Source: Daphnia carinata
Lineage: Eukaryota; Arthropoda; Branchiopoda; Diplostraca; Daphniidae
Reading direction: 5' to 3'
Assembly (NCBI RefSeq): GCF_022539665.2
Contig: NC_081336.1
Coordinates: 5,162,221 to 5,226,220 of the forward strand
Length of the DNA stretch: 64,000 bases
Below are positions 1 to 12,190 of this stretch, one piece after another (within the stretch, counting starts at the first letter, position 1; each line of letters starts with the position of its first letter). The translations under genes and the position numbers were made by a program. The notes beneath the pieces were generated by a model, which was given only the letters and a program-made list of their open reading frames with translations, did no database searches and had not been told where the DNA came from.

Positions 1-3000
1 TATTAAAATTGGCTTATTGAAAGTAGTGAGGGTTTTTTTTTCCTGGGAAAATTGGAATGCAGCTACCCTTGTTTTGGAACTCCACGTTTTCCGTAACAAG
101 TACCCAACCACCTGGTCACAATAATAATAAAAAAAGAAATAAATAATTCAATCAGTTTCTTTTTTTTCTACATGTAATAAGGCTTTTGGTTTATGAAAAT
201 CTCTGGCATTAGAAGAAAATTCCAGTATGGCATGAATGACCATACAGCCAATGGCTTATCTACGAGACGTTTTTCGTAAGTTTATTGATGGTTGTCTAAT
301 ATTTTCATTGCGGCAGCACAAGCAAAAAAAAAAAAAAAAAAACAAAAAAAAAGTAAAGGAAAAAGAAAATAAAGGCCGAAGGATAAGCCTCTTGCAAACG
401 CATTATTTGTGAACCGATGCATGAACGGCGTAGAGATGACCCTTGAGGGAAGTATGCCAACCAGGTCTAAAACCAGGTGCTCTTTCAACACGAGAAAGGT
501 GTCGACGAGGGTATGGATGGATCTCTTAACCACCCACTACTTTTATTTAATTTTTGTATGTAGGGTCTTTTTTCGCTTGCTTCTTTATTGATGCACAACA
601 GAGGACAGTTGGTCTGGTGTGTGTCATTTTAGGTTGGCGGAAGATGGACGGAACGAGGGCGACGAGTCCGTGGACCAGCCGCGATGTTTGGAAAAGGTAT
701 TCGGGCTCTCCACCTTTGAGCTCAACAGAATGCCAGGTTCATTCTTACTGGCCTCTTTCATTTCTTTCATTTCAGCAACTGCCTGAGCCCGGCTTTCTTC
801 TACCAGTTTTTCGAAAATCTCCTTTTTGAGTTTGAAAAACTGCCGCTCTGCTATCGTCTGTAAATCGACATTTCGATAGATCGGCAGACGGCAGGTACAC
901 CCCTTTTTACCCCACAAGTCCGATAAGCTTCTTTCTTGTTCTTTTTCCTCTTTTATTATTATTTTTTTTTCTTAAAGGGTAATAGTATGTGATACCACCC
1001 TGGGTTTTGGCGAAACTCCCAGTTTCTAAATATTTCTTCTTCGCCTTTTTTTTTCGGGACGGATTTCTCAAATTCTTTTTGCCCTTTCTGTATTTTCCAT
1101 GATCGGCTAAAGGTTTTTATGAGAAATCATGTTTGCTATGTAGCACTAGTTTTCGCTGTGTGGTACATTGAAATAAAAGCAAGTTCATGGCAAAACCTGG
1201 GGAAAAAATACCAAAAACGAGCTCAATCGAGAGATTCTTCTATCGTTTTTTTTTTCTAAATGTTTACTTCAAATGGTTCAAATAATAATAGGTGTAAACA
1301 TGAACGGCTTTAAAACGAACCGTGTTCATATTAAATATGGGCTGTCTACGTTGAGGAAGCCGAAAATTCTTTGTTTCTAGAACGCTATGTGGCACCTGAA
1401 AATGAATTGAGGTATTTATGCAACAGATTATGATGTCACGAGTTTTTGTTGACGTTTTCATCTACTGATACTGTACTGCTCATAATTGAGACTCTGTTTC
1501 AGACTTCCTTCTAGCACTACTCCCACATACAGTATAGATAGAAAAACATGATTCCTATATTTCCTGAATTGCGGAGCAACCATTAGTGGAGTGTGGCACC
1601 TGACATTAATCAAGTGTCTTGGCGGAAAAAGACGCAGTTAATATTGCACCATTGTGCCATGACGAAGGAATAATATTTTCCTTGTATTCGTTGAGCTGCA
1701 GAAAACGCCTACTTTATTTGTGCAGCCGGTCCTGAAAAAAAAAAATGCTCGCCACCCACAGCTGTTGTTGATGCCCTTTTGCCGCAGTTTTAATCAGTGT
1801 CTTTTGCATAATATCACCCCTTGTTGCAGATCACGTTGATCTTTTCGAGAACCTACAAGGAGAATATTTAAAAAATCACATGCATTTGGTCTGTTTCAAT
1901 TAGAGCACTTTTTGCTCGTAAAAAAAAAGAAAACCTGGGAATTTTAACGGCGCTCGTAGAGGCTTTAGAGAACAACTGGTTAAGGCTGCCTAAAGCCCAT
2001 AAACGTATTGTATGTACCCTCATCTGAAAAGAAAAAAAAAACTCGACCACTCCTTCTAAGGTTCGTTCCCCTATGAAAGACTGTGTGTATAGCCATCCTC
2101 CCCTAATCTTAGCTACCACCCGCTGTTAAACCTTCCTACTCATTTTTCTTCGACCGTCACGGATTATATTTCCTACTACTTCCATTAGACATATTGGAAC
2201 TTTCCCCCCTTAAAATATATGCTAATTATCCTGATCTGTTGGAACTAGACATTTTGAGCTGCTCGACATATATGCAGGCTCGCACTGACAAACAATTATC
2301 TGCCATCTTCCACATTATAAGACCTTAACCGCCATTGGCTGCCAACACATTTGTCTGTGTTTGCAAGTTGCCGCTCAGCTTCGTACTTCCCTGTATTGAT
2401 CAGTTAATGGCCTAACGGAATGACAAAATGAAAAGAAAAAAAGAGAAAAGGTCCGTGGATTTCTTTTCATCGCGTTCCGTGCATATGAATCAATCCGATG
2501 AAATAGACAACAAATAAGGAAAGGAATTCTTCGCATTGGTCGAATACTCTTATGAACGACAACAATGGCTCCAATCAACAAAATGCGCAGCCATAAAACG
2601 ACAATTGTTATCTTTGTGCATGTGTTATTCAAGAAAATAGTTGACCCATTTCTGAACTATGGATTATTTTCTATCACAGCGGCAATTGATGTGGACAAAG
2701 GCAGGTGTGTGCGATCGTTTCCCTACACCATTGATATATAAGCGTGGAAGAATCTAATTGCATTGCGCTTCCTGTTAATAGACGCAGCGGAAAACAACAG
2801 CGATGATGCCACCATCGTCGACGATTGAGAGAGACGAAAATCTATGCGAACCCCGCGGGCTTTACGAAATGAAGAATTCGTTACAGTTTTAATGGACACG
2901 TGCCGTAGTTTAAGAGCAGATGGAGAAAGAAAAAAAAACAGTTCTGGTCGACCCCACTCGGTGCCCTTTGAGTCTAGTTATAAGCACTGCCGTAGGTCAC

Positions 3001-6000
3001 TTATTGCTTTGTAAGGCCACTCTAATTACACCGCCTATCAATCCCCCCCCCCCTCCCCGTTCCCTAACATCTACTCGAAGGGCTTTTGTTTCTTACTTGA
3101 CGTTCACTTCCATTTCTTTTTATTGCCAGCTTCACAGCTTACCAGCACTTTAGCTATTCTATTAGCCATATGTTGGCAATCAGGTTTTGTTTTTCTTCCG
3201 AATTCGATCATTTGTGTCGATTTCATAATCGGAGGTCCAGCATGAAATTCTGGTTGGCATGTTTTCTTTTCATAATCGCAGTAACAGAAAAGTGCTTAAA
3301 ATGAAGTTATGTATCTATGAACGAAAATGGCTATAATGGGATGTAGCTGAAAAGGCCGCCATAAATAGCCGACAGGCCTGCTAAATAAAAATAGCTCTCA
3401 CAACCCCATTGATGACATAATAAAGGTTAAGCGAGGATCTTTTCAAATATTCATGGGGAACAAAAGTGAAAGCCGGTATTGTCTGGTGACGTGTATTACG
3501 TAATCTGATATGGTGCAAACTCTTCTGTATTCACTTTTATCTCTCAATCTTTCTGTCGTATTGTTTATCTCACGACCTGCAAGCGAAACATGATTCCCTA
3601 TCAATTCATTTTGTATTGATGACGGATTTACACAACAATTGGATGCATATAACGTCGCCTTATCTTTTATTCTTTCATAGATATCTCCTTGACTATACGA
3701 TTCCAAAAATTAAGATATTTCCAAACCCAACTGTTGAACTCTGAACCAAATAGATGTTGGTACGTTAACTTAAACTTGTCGTTTTCTTCGAAAAAATTTG
3801 GGATGCATTAACATTTTTGCATAACTAATCTGCACTTTTGTTCGGTTGCCCAAAAACCTTTTTTTTTGTTAGGGGGGTGGAGGATTCTTAAGTGGCATGT
3901 TGAAAAAAGACGGAAAAAGGTGGGAAACTCCAATGTGGTCATGCAACTCGTACATGTCTAGCTTAGTTGAAATTTCAAAAAGTGTCACGACTAAGTCACC
4001 GTGGTAAAAACTGGACACGAAAAAACACGATCCGTGTGGGTTCGTCAAGAACGTCGGGTCCCTTCTTTGAGAGGCAGATCACCCATGGAGACCCACACAA
4101 CTTTTCCTTTTTACTTCGCTTTTTGCTTGGCGCTCTCATTTCCTTTTTCATGCTGGCTTTATCCACATCAAAAGAAATGCGCTGGCATGACAAACGCAAA
4201 GAATGAATAAACTATGCAAACGTTGAAAAAAAAAAAATTAATTGAAGTATAGCACAATGTCATTGATTGAATGACTCACCATCGACGGCGTTTTCCTATT
4301 AACAAAAAAAACTGAATCTAACCAAATGCTAAGCGTTTTTGTTTAATAGGTTAACTCATTTTGATGGGTAACTTGATATAGGTGAGCCTGATTCTGTTTC
4401 GTTTTAGAAACAATATGTGTAGATATTACGAGTCGCGAGAAAATACGTAATAGTCCGATTCAATAATAATAATAGATAATTAATTTAATAATAAAAACAA
4501 ACAAATGTCTGTTTTTTTTTTGAAAAATCATCTTATCGAAAACTTAAGGAATTACTTAACTACGGTGTGTCATTTGCCGTCTACCAAAAGCAGGCATGAT
4601 GAACGCCAAAGAGCCTGAATTCCTCATCGCAAAGTAGGGAAAATGTTATTTAATTTTCGTAAACCCTAAAGAAAAAATACATAGGATTCTTTATATTTGA
4701 ATGTAGGGGGGGGGGGGGGGAGGGAAATGTAGAAAGTCCTCCATGCCAAAGATGCTAAAAACGGAGAATCCTCGTACACATGGCGTTATGCACTTCAGGG
4801 AACCAGGTTTTTCTAAAGAACAAAACCGAAAAAGCATTTGGTTACCCCAAAAATCTGCTTATTAGTTTTTTTTCTATTAACCAATGTCACCCTTTAACCA
4901 TTACTTTCGTTTTTTATAGGAAAAACGCACTAATACAAGTTCTTCACAAAAAAAAATGAAATTTTTTAGCTATTTCAATCGGACAAAGGAAAATATGTTT
5001 ACTAAACATAGGTGCCAAAGGACATAACTTTCTAAAATAACATGTTTGATTTTTTTTTTAATTTACAAGCTTTTAGGTAAGTTGGAAAGCCAAGCAGGTG
5101 GTCTAGTTCTCGTGTTTACAAATGTTTTTGATACGAGCCTCATGTTGTTACAGTTTGAGTCATTTTTTTTCCCTTTTCCACCTAGTAGGATTTAACCCTC
5201 GACTAATCGAGCAACGAGTGCTCGAGCAGAGGGGTCTGTATGGAAGCAACAGCAGTGGCTGCCACATGCCAATGCGGCGGTAAATTTATCCCTTGCATCG
5301 TGGCGAACCAAAGAAATCCGCCTCATAAAAACGCCACGTCGTCAGTCCAGCTGTCGGCGGGCATCGCAGGAGAATTGTTTTATACCAGAGCTAATCAACA
5401 AGGGTTATTCGATGCTCTTTTATCATTTCCCTTGCGCTATCAATAAAAATGAATCGACCTTATATTGTAAACACGACTTGCGGCGGCTTTATTTCCTTAT
5501 AGGGAACCTTTACCAACAATAACTAATATAATCAAGAGATTTATATCCATCATAAAACGATTCATGTGTGGGGCAATCAGCCCCGATTCTTTGTTCTTTT
5601 TTGTTTCTTTTTCTGTCGGTGTCGTCAAGCCTGGTCATTTTAGACATGACGCGTGACACTCAACGCCACAGTTATCGGTTAACTATACGCATCAAGTAAA
5701 ATTTAAAGAAACAAAACAAGCAAGCTTTTAGCATATTTTACTCTTTATCTGTAAAGACAAAAGTGTCTGAATCATATTCAAAGAACTAAGGCTGGTTATA
5801 ATAATTGAAAAACATAAAAAGTCAACCTTACTGACAATCGTTATTGAGCAATATCATTACAGGGCTTAACTCAAGGTTTTTATACAATCGTTGCAACCGC
5901 ATAACGATTATCTTTCCTCATTCACCCTCCCTTTTGTTTTTTTAAAGAATTATGGCCAAATAACAAGGATACGTCCCCATTAAAATTCTAGTTTTGGTCT

Positions 6001-7646
6001 CGGATTGAGTTGTTTGAATGAATTAATAATATTTGATTGTGTAGCACTGTGGACTGCCCTCGATTCATTATTTACAATATTCAATGTATCCGCGATCGCC
6101 ATGGCAACATGATTGTCGAAGAGGGTTGTGCATTAAAATTTAAACAAATAGCAAATCGAGCTATTCACCAAGAGGTAGTAGATATTGCGAAAATCCATAC
6201 AACATACTTGATTTCTCCGTTAAGGTATTTTGAAATTATTTCACGTCTTTCAGATGTCTGTACCAGCTGTATCGATTTTTACGAAACACAAAAACTGAAC
6301 ATTTTTGTGTTAAGACGACCTTTAACTATTTGCTTCACTTTTCTTATTAGAGTATCCTATAGCCTACGTCGCTCCACTATAGAGTTCTGTAAACCATTTT
6401 AACTTGAACTTCCGAGCAAACAGAAGTTGGGCATCCCTCCCCCTTCCATTCTGCTTTTGAACAGTCGAAGCTGTTTGCAAGGTGTCATATGTCGGCACGT
6501 GCTCTGCTCACCTTACCGAGCTCCACCATCTGGCGTCCACACTTCCATCCGTGACGGATAACAAGCACAACGAGGGTCAAGCTGCTCGAATTTTTAAAAG
6601 ATAGCCACAGCATGCTGTGTAAGTGGCCCCACTCACAGCAATTCCTACAACAAGATGGGTAGATTACAGAACACATCCTTTCACCCTTGTTATAAGCACG
6701 AATCCTAAGATCATGTTTTCGTATCATTGCCAATTTTTTGGCTCCAAGCGCAAATCCTTGAATGTTTGTTGCCAATCGATTGCTTCGATCGTCCGGTATT
6801 TGAAATTATTTTTTACATGGTTTCAACTGCTAGCGGCTTCGTTCTTTTTTCGCAGAAATCACGTGTTTATCTCATCGATTATCTGTTCTTTTCAATTTGC
6901 AGTCCAAGAAGCCAAGAGTGTAGCATGTGGAACACTAACTTGAGCTGTTATAAAAAAAAAAGAAAGAAAGAAAACTCTGCCGTTCTTTAACCCAAAAGCT
7001 ACAAAATGGACACGTAGACCAACGACTGTTTGAGATAGTAATGTGACGTCTTTCAGCTTCCGGTAACTTCGAACGCCCTTTTTCTTCAGATTTTTAATGG
7101 TTCAGCAAACAAATGAACTCAATATTCCTCTATCCACAGGCCGTACTAACTTGATATTATGGCAGCAGACCGTTGGTGGCTTTGTGTAATTTTTTACGAT
7201 TGATTTCAAAACGAATCAGGTGAGATTTTTTATTTACTTCGGCACCGTAAGCTTTCGCTGTCTCTGGTATGCATCCCATTTAACTTAACACATAACATGC
7301 ACTATTTCGACTTTGCTTTCTTATGCGAATGCTAAGTTTAAAGCTTATAAATTGCCCAAGTGTAAAATTTTTATATAAAAATGGCAACTAAACGCCAAAC
7401 ATTTTACAAAAATGTAATCCGAGTATTTTCCACTGATTCAGAATGTAATCAAGTTGATCGATTGTTTCGAGTGGCAAATAAAATGAGACAGGTTTATACC
7501 AAATTGAGAAAGAAGTGCAGACAATAAAAGAAAACTGTTTGTACAGTGTCCTGTCAATTGGCGGAGAAAAAAAAAGAACAACTTGAAAAAAAAAAAAAAA
7601 AGACATGACATTTCTATTGCAGGACCGGATCGATTGATTAACATTC
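1..7646. other. Gene-poor AT-rich region; no supported gene
   Basis: No open frame in this stretch shows a recognisable domain or a convincing chain of exons. It holds many homopolymer runs (for example a G tract near 4707-4720 and several long A or T runs) and scattered short frames without homology that I can recognise. The last few hundred bases before 7646 are probably the 3' untranslated region of the squid-like gene on the minus strand. I see no tRNA, no mobile-element termini and no tandem array. Confidence 0.5.
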
Positions 7647-10257
7647 TCAATAAGGTTGGTGCCTCGGCGCCTGGCGTCCAGCGCCGCGCTGTTTACCTCC
7701 GCTGTACTGCTGACCTTGACCGCCTGTATTAGGAAAAAAAACGAACAATTCAAGCGTCATCATCTGTCATACTAGTTGACATTCATGGCACATTTAAAAA
7801 TCAATCTTAACCATATCCGCCGTAACTGTAGTCACCGTAAGCTCCGTACGAATCATATCCGCCTCCGTAGTAGTCGTATCCGTATCCTACAAATAATAAA
7901 CATTTAAGAAAACACATCTGCATGAACATAAAAAACTAACAAGGTTGTGCTGAATTTACCTTCTCCGTATCCGTAGCCCCCCCCATAGCCGCCTCCGTAT
8001 CCTCCTGCGTATCCAGCTCCATATCCTCCAGCTGCGTAGCCGCCTTGACCGCCCCATCCACCCCATCCTTTAAAAAATTTATTTATATAGATATATTTAG
8101 TTTAATTCGCTGTTGACAGCAAAGTTGTTTGTTACTTACCACCTCGTCCACGTGGAGCACCGCGCATTCCACCAGGGCCGCCTCTTCCACCTCTCATTGC
8201 TGGTGGTCCAAAGGAATCTGGTTTGGGCGTTGCTTTTTTAACATCCACTTCTTTACCATTGATAACTTGCTTGGGTGTCTTCAGTAAATCAAACACAACA
8301 TTTTCATTGTCATATGTTATAAAGCAGAAATTTTTCCGTTGGTTCTTAACACGATCAAACGGCATTTCGATTTCAACAATCTAGTAAAATTGAATTTAAG
8401 AAAAAGGTTATAATAACATACAAGCTTTGAAAATTTATGAAGATATAAAAAATGTTTTACATTTCCAAAAGTTCCGAAAAATGAACGAATAGTTTCTTCA
8501 GTGGTATCTTGTGGTAAACCTCCAACAAATATCTTCCCAGAGCGTGCTTTGGCTTTCTTTGGGTCCACTCGTTTGCCATTAATTATGTGTTCTCCGGCAC
8601 TCATAACCTTAAATGAAAATTTTTACTTATTAAACCAAATGAATCATTTATATATTTCTTTACCTTGTCTAAATTTTCGGCAGACTTAAAAACTAAAAAT
8701 GCAAAACCCCTAGACCTTCCTGTCTGAGGATCCATTTTAACCGTTATGCTCTCAATCTCACCGTACTTGCCAAAATGCTCCCGCAATTCCTCTGTGAGGT
8801 AAAAATATAAGAAAGTTAAGTAGCGTAAAAACACAATGAAACTGGAAAATTATTACTGTCTGTTGTAGCCCAGCTGAGACCGCCAACGAAGAGTTTCCTA
8901 AAAGAAACAAGAGCATTAGAATTTGGCAAAGAAATACAAATAGTGAAAGGAAAAACTGAACAATTCCGTTCACTAAAAGAACGGTGTAAGCCACGACTGG
9001 TAACATTTATTAAAAATTGACAAAATGTAAAAAAAATTCTGGAATTTACGTCAACATTTCCGACTACAAAAATCGCAACAAAGAAAGCACATTGTATAAA
9101 AATATAAAAGGAGTAGGGGGGAGGGCCAACTGCACTGTTTTCAGTAGACCATTTTCAAGATTGAAATCAAACTTTACACAATTATATTCATGTATTTAAA
9201 AGGGCACTTAACACCAATCTGTTTAATCTTCCAATCTGAAATCCATTTGAAAATTATTCAAAAGTCTTGACATTTCTTTTAAAGATGGTTTACATTGACA
9301 GCTTTAAACTTCAGGATGTTTCTCAAATTACTTGTTTGATTTTGAAGAACTGGAAGATCCAAGGACGAATTTAAAACTTTAGCACAAAACTTCTTGATGA
9401 ACATTGTTTGCAAAGTCTATAAAGAATCAACTGGGCACTGACATTCTCAAGGCCAATGCAATGCGAAGTTGTTTTGGCAAGGGAAGCTTATGAAAATGGC
9501 CAGTATATACCCTTTGAATAGTCACTTTAAGAAATCCAATGACGTCCATCTAGGTGCATCTCGAGTCCAACTGGAACGGTAGCTTCAAGAACTTGCTGAG
9601 GTCACCTTGTGCTCTGCAAGAACACTGTTGGGAGGATTTGGGGTCTGGTTTTTGATGTTTATCAAAAAAAAATCTTTGCTCCTCTCATCGTGATCACTTA
9701 TCAATTACAAACATTTTATGACACTTCCCAAACAAATTGAAAGCCTTAGTCCATTGGCTACTTTAGCAGGGTGCTGAAAGTTGTGGAACTTTTACGATAA
9801 TCAAATAATGAACATCAAATGACAAAGTCGAAACACAATTTGTACAGTACACAAGCAAAGATGAAACCGATATCTGCGGATTTACTGAACCGTTATGTCA
9901 GAGGCATAAATATTTGACAGTCAAAATTAATTACGACCGTAGTTTTTTCAAGTTAGAGCAAAACTTCAATGCAAACTACGTTCCATGAACAAAAGGGACC
10001 CACACGGAAAAGTGTAAAATAATTTAAAAGAAAAGAAAAGTACTTATTTACCGATCTTCATCTTTCCCCAACGGGTCTTGGGAGGAGGAATCCTCATGTC
10101 CATCGCCATTAGTAGTTTCTTCCATTGCCTCGTTACCATTTAATTCGGCATTTTCCTGAACTTGCTGCTGCGATTCCGGTTCTTGAAAATCACCATAACC
10201 TTCGTTGCTGAAGTCTCCTTGTGCCATATCCTCTGTGTAATCTTGATTAGCAGCCAT
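7647..10257 (-). CDS. sqd: hnRNP squid-like RNA-binding protein, 8 coding exons
   Basis: Two-RRM heterogeneous nuclear ribonucleoprotein of the squid/hrp40 (hnRNP A/B, D) family, which binds pre-mRNA and mRNA in nucleus and cytoplasm and acts in splicing, export and mRNA localisation. Coding exons on the minus strand: 10257-10052, 8899-8855, 8792-8664, 8607-8461, 8380-8140, 8067-7960, 7886-7812, 7723-7647; all junctions have GT..AG ends and keep frame. The N-terminal exon is acidic and Q/E-rich. RRM1 carries RNP2 KLFVGGLSW and RNP1 RGFAFLVF; RRM2 carries KIFVGGLP and KNFCFITY. The tail is G/Y-rich (GGYGAGYAGGYGGG) and ends in RHQPY, as is usual for the family. The first intron is about 1.15 kb, the others under 100 bp. 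It is divergent from H2A.Z. Isoforms with other last exons are possible, as in Drosophila, but not shown. Confidence 0.95.
8900..10051 (-). other. Intron 1 of the squid-like gene
   Basis: This 1.15-kb intron separates the acidic N-terminal exon from the RRM exons. It begins GTAAATAAG and ends TTCTTTTAG on the minus strand. I see no embedded gene or RNA. Its length is unusual for this gene, whose other introns are under about 100 bp, so it may hold regulatory sequence; that is inference. Confidence 0.6.
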
Positions 10258-10775
10258 TTTCTGTTAACACGTCGATTTAGGTTTCCAAAGACAGAAACGA
10301 AGCAACGACTTAACTCCCTAAAATTACAAGAGACGCAGCGGATGTGACGCGATTCTGAAAAAGAAGATGCTATGCGACCAGTTTGCGCTGTTGCCTAGTC
10401 AAAACTTGAATAGAAGAAATTCTATTTTCTATCGGAAATTACAATGGTAATCGTTTTTCATCCTATTATAAATTATTTCAGCAACAGAAAAAAATATAAA
10501 ACATCTAAAAAAAAATTTTAGATAAGAATATTCAAATTGAAAAATAATTTTGTTTCGGCATTATGATAACTGTGGCGCTAGGTGACAAGTACTACTCCTG
10601 GTGGCCAGAACAGACAGCTAGAAGTTGTGCAGGCTTGCTAGTATCTAAGAGGCTTTCTCAGTACCATTATTTATATATTTATAGGAACAGGGTAGCATTT
10701 GTTGTAGCGTCTGTTAGAGACTTGAGCTTGAGTCAGCCGATTCTCGAAAGATTCTAGATAGTGACCTAAAACATT
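10258..10775. promoter_or_regulatory. Divergent promoter region squid / H2A.Z
   Basis: About 520 bp lies between the start codons of the minus-strand squid gene and the plus-strand H2A.Z gene. It must contain both 5' untranslated regions and probably both promoters. No clear TATA box stands out. The assignment rests on gene arrangement, not on a recognised motif. Confidence 0.5.
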
Positions 10776-11812
10776 ATGGTATTGTATCCAAAGTTTTCAT
10801 TTCGATTAATTGTCATCGACATCTATTTCATGCATATTTGTATTCTTTATTGTGTGTTGAGCCGTCTGCCAAAGTTTGAATGCGAAATTCACTCAGTTTA
10901 TCGGTTTTTTTCGCGTTTTTAGGCTGGAGGTAAAGCTGGTAAGGATTCGGGGAAAGCCAAAGCTAAAGCTGTCTCTAGGTCGGCTAGGGCTGGACTTCAG
11001 GTTTGCAATTTCAAACTTGATATTTGAATTTCATGTTTTTCATTTGCTGTTTATTCCTAGTATTGGTTATTAAATGCCATTTATGTATTTTATTTTTTGT
11101 TGTTATCAAGTTTCCTGTTGGTCGTATTCACCGGCATCTTAAGAACAGGACAACAAGCCATGGTCGAGTCGGTGCAACGGCTGCTGTTTACAGTGCCGCA
11201 ATTTTGGAATACTTGACAGCTGAGGTAAGCACTCTCAAATTTAATGTCATTTTATTTGGTGTAATGTAATTGCTGTATTTCGAAAACGGCACAGTTCGGC
11301 GTCTCCTTGTGTAGGCTTTCCCGCCATTTTATAGTATGTCGTCTAAACACAAAAGTGTTGTAGACTCCGCCCACTTTTGCCCTCCTCCATAGTATTTGAA
11401 TTTTTATTTTTCTAACGGAAATTACTTGGTAGTTGCTAAGAATAACAAAGTTATTGCTAAGTTAAAGAAAATTAGTTATTATTATTATTCCTTGCTTAGC
11501 AGGGGATATTAGTAGTTAATAGATTTTAAAAGTGTTTGATATTTAGGTGTTGGAGTTGGCGGGAAACGCATCGAAAGACCTTAAAGTTAAACGTATCACT
11601 CCTCGCCATCTTCAGCTAGCAATTCGTGGTGACGAAGAGTTGGACAGTTTAATCAAAGCAACCATTGCAGGAGGAGGTATAAGATGGCATAGAAAATTGG
11701 TTAAAATTGCAAAACTTGATTGTTTTTTTTTGTTTTAGGTGTCATTCCTCACATTCACAAGTCCCTTATTGGTAAGAAAGGGGGGCCTACCCCAGGAAAT
11801 CCAAAACCATAA
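10776..11812 (+). CDS. H2A.V: Histone variant H2A.Z/H2A.V, 5 coding exons
   Basis: Replication-independent histone H2A variant incorporated at promoters and regulatory nucleosomes. Coding exons: 10776-10778 (the ATG alone), 10923-11000, 11111-11224, 11547-11676, 11739-11812, giving 132 residues. The N-terminus [20 protein letters not shown], the histone fold [14 protein letters not shown], the H2A.Z-type stretch [17 protein letters not shown] and the docking region [11 protein letters not shown] identify the variant. The start is chosen because ATG at 10776 is followed at once by a GT donor and the next exon begins with the family's second residue; the same ATG-then-intron layout is known for fly H2Av. 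The C-terminus ends [10 protein letters not shown] and lacks the SQ phosphorylation motif of Drosophila H2Av, so it is H2A.Z-like. Canonical introns imply polyadenylated mRNA; an AATAAA lies at 12163. Confidence 0.96.
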
Positions 11813-12162
11813 AGTTAGCTGTAATGATGATTGATCATCCTGATTATCGGCATTGAATGAAAGCAAGTTTCGCCCGTGACCTCATCGGAAAAAAATAAGA
11901 ATGTGCTCTTTGTATTGACGCGACTACAATTTTCTTTGTTTTGGTTTCTCTTCCCTGTTTGTCGTATCTCAACAGGCCATCCCAGACCTTTTTTCAGACT
12001 GCATTTTGCTTCTCCTACAATGGACCACTTCATTTAATTTCATCTTAAAATTGTCATCGATTCGCTCGTATTTCACCCTTCGTATTGTTAAGAGAACTCA
12101 AAAAAAAAAGAAATAGAAATACAATGTCGCTTTTTTAAACATTGTATGAAAAGTCGTTTAAA

Positions 12163-12168
12163 AATAAA
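12163..12168 (+). terminator. Probable polyadenylation signal of H2A.Z
   Basis: AATAAA lies about 350 bp after the H2A.Z stop codon and about 25 bp before the stop codon of the convergent germ cell-less gene. The two 3' untranslated regions therefore abut or overlap. The use of this site is inferred. Confidence 0.5.
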
Positions 12169-12190
12169 TCACGTTTCAAATTTTTTTTCA

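Noticed and set aside
6037-6402. Plus-strand frame of 121 codons
   Set aside because: It begins at a non-ATG codon, shows no recognisable motif and has no supporting splice structure.
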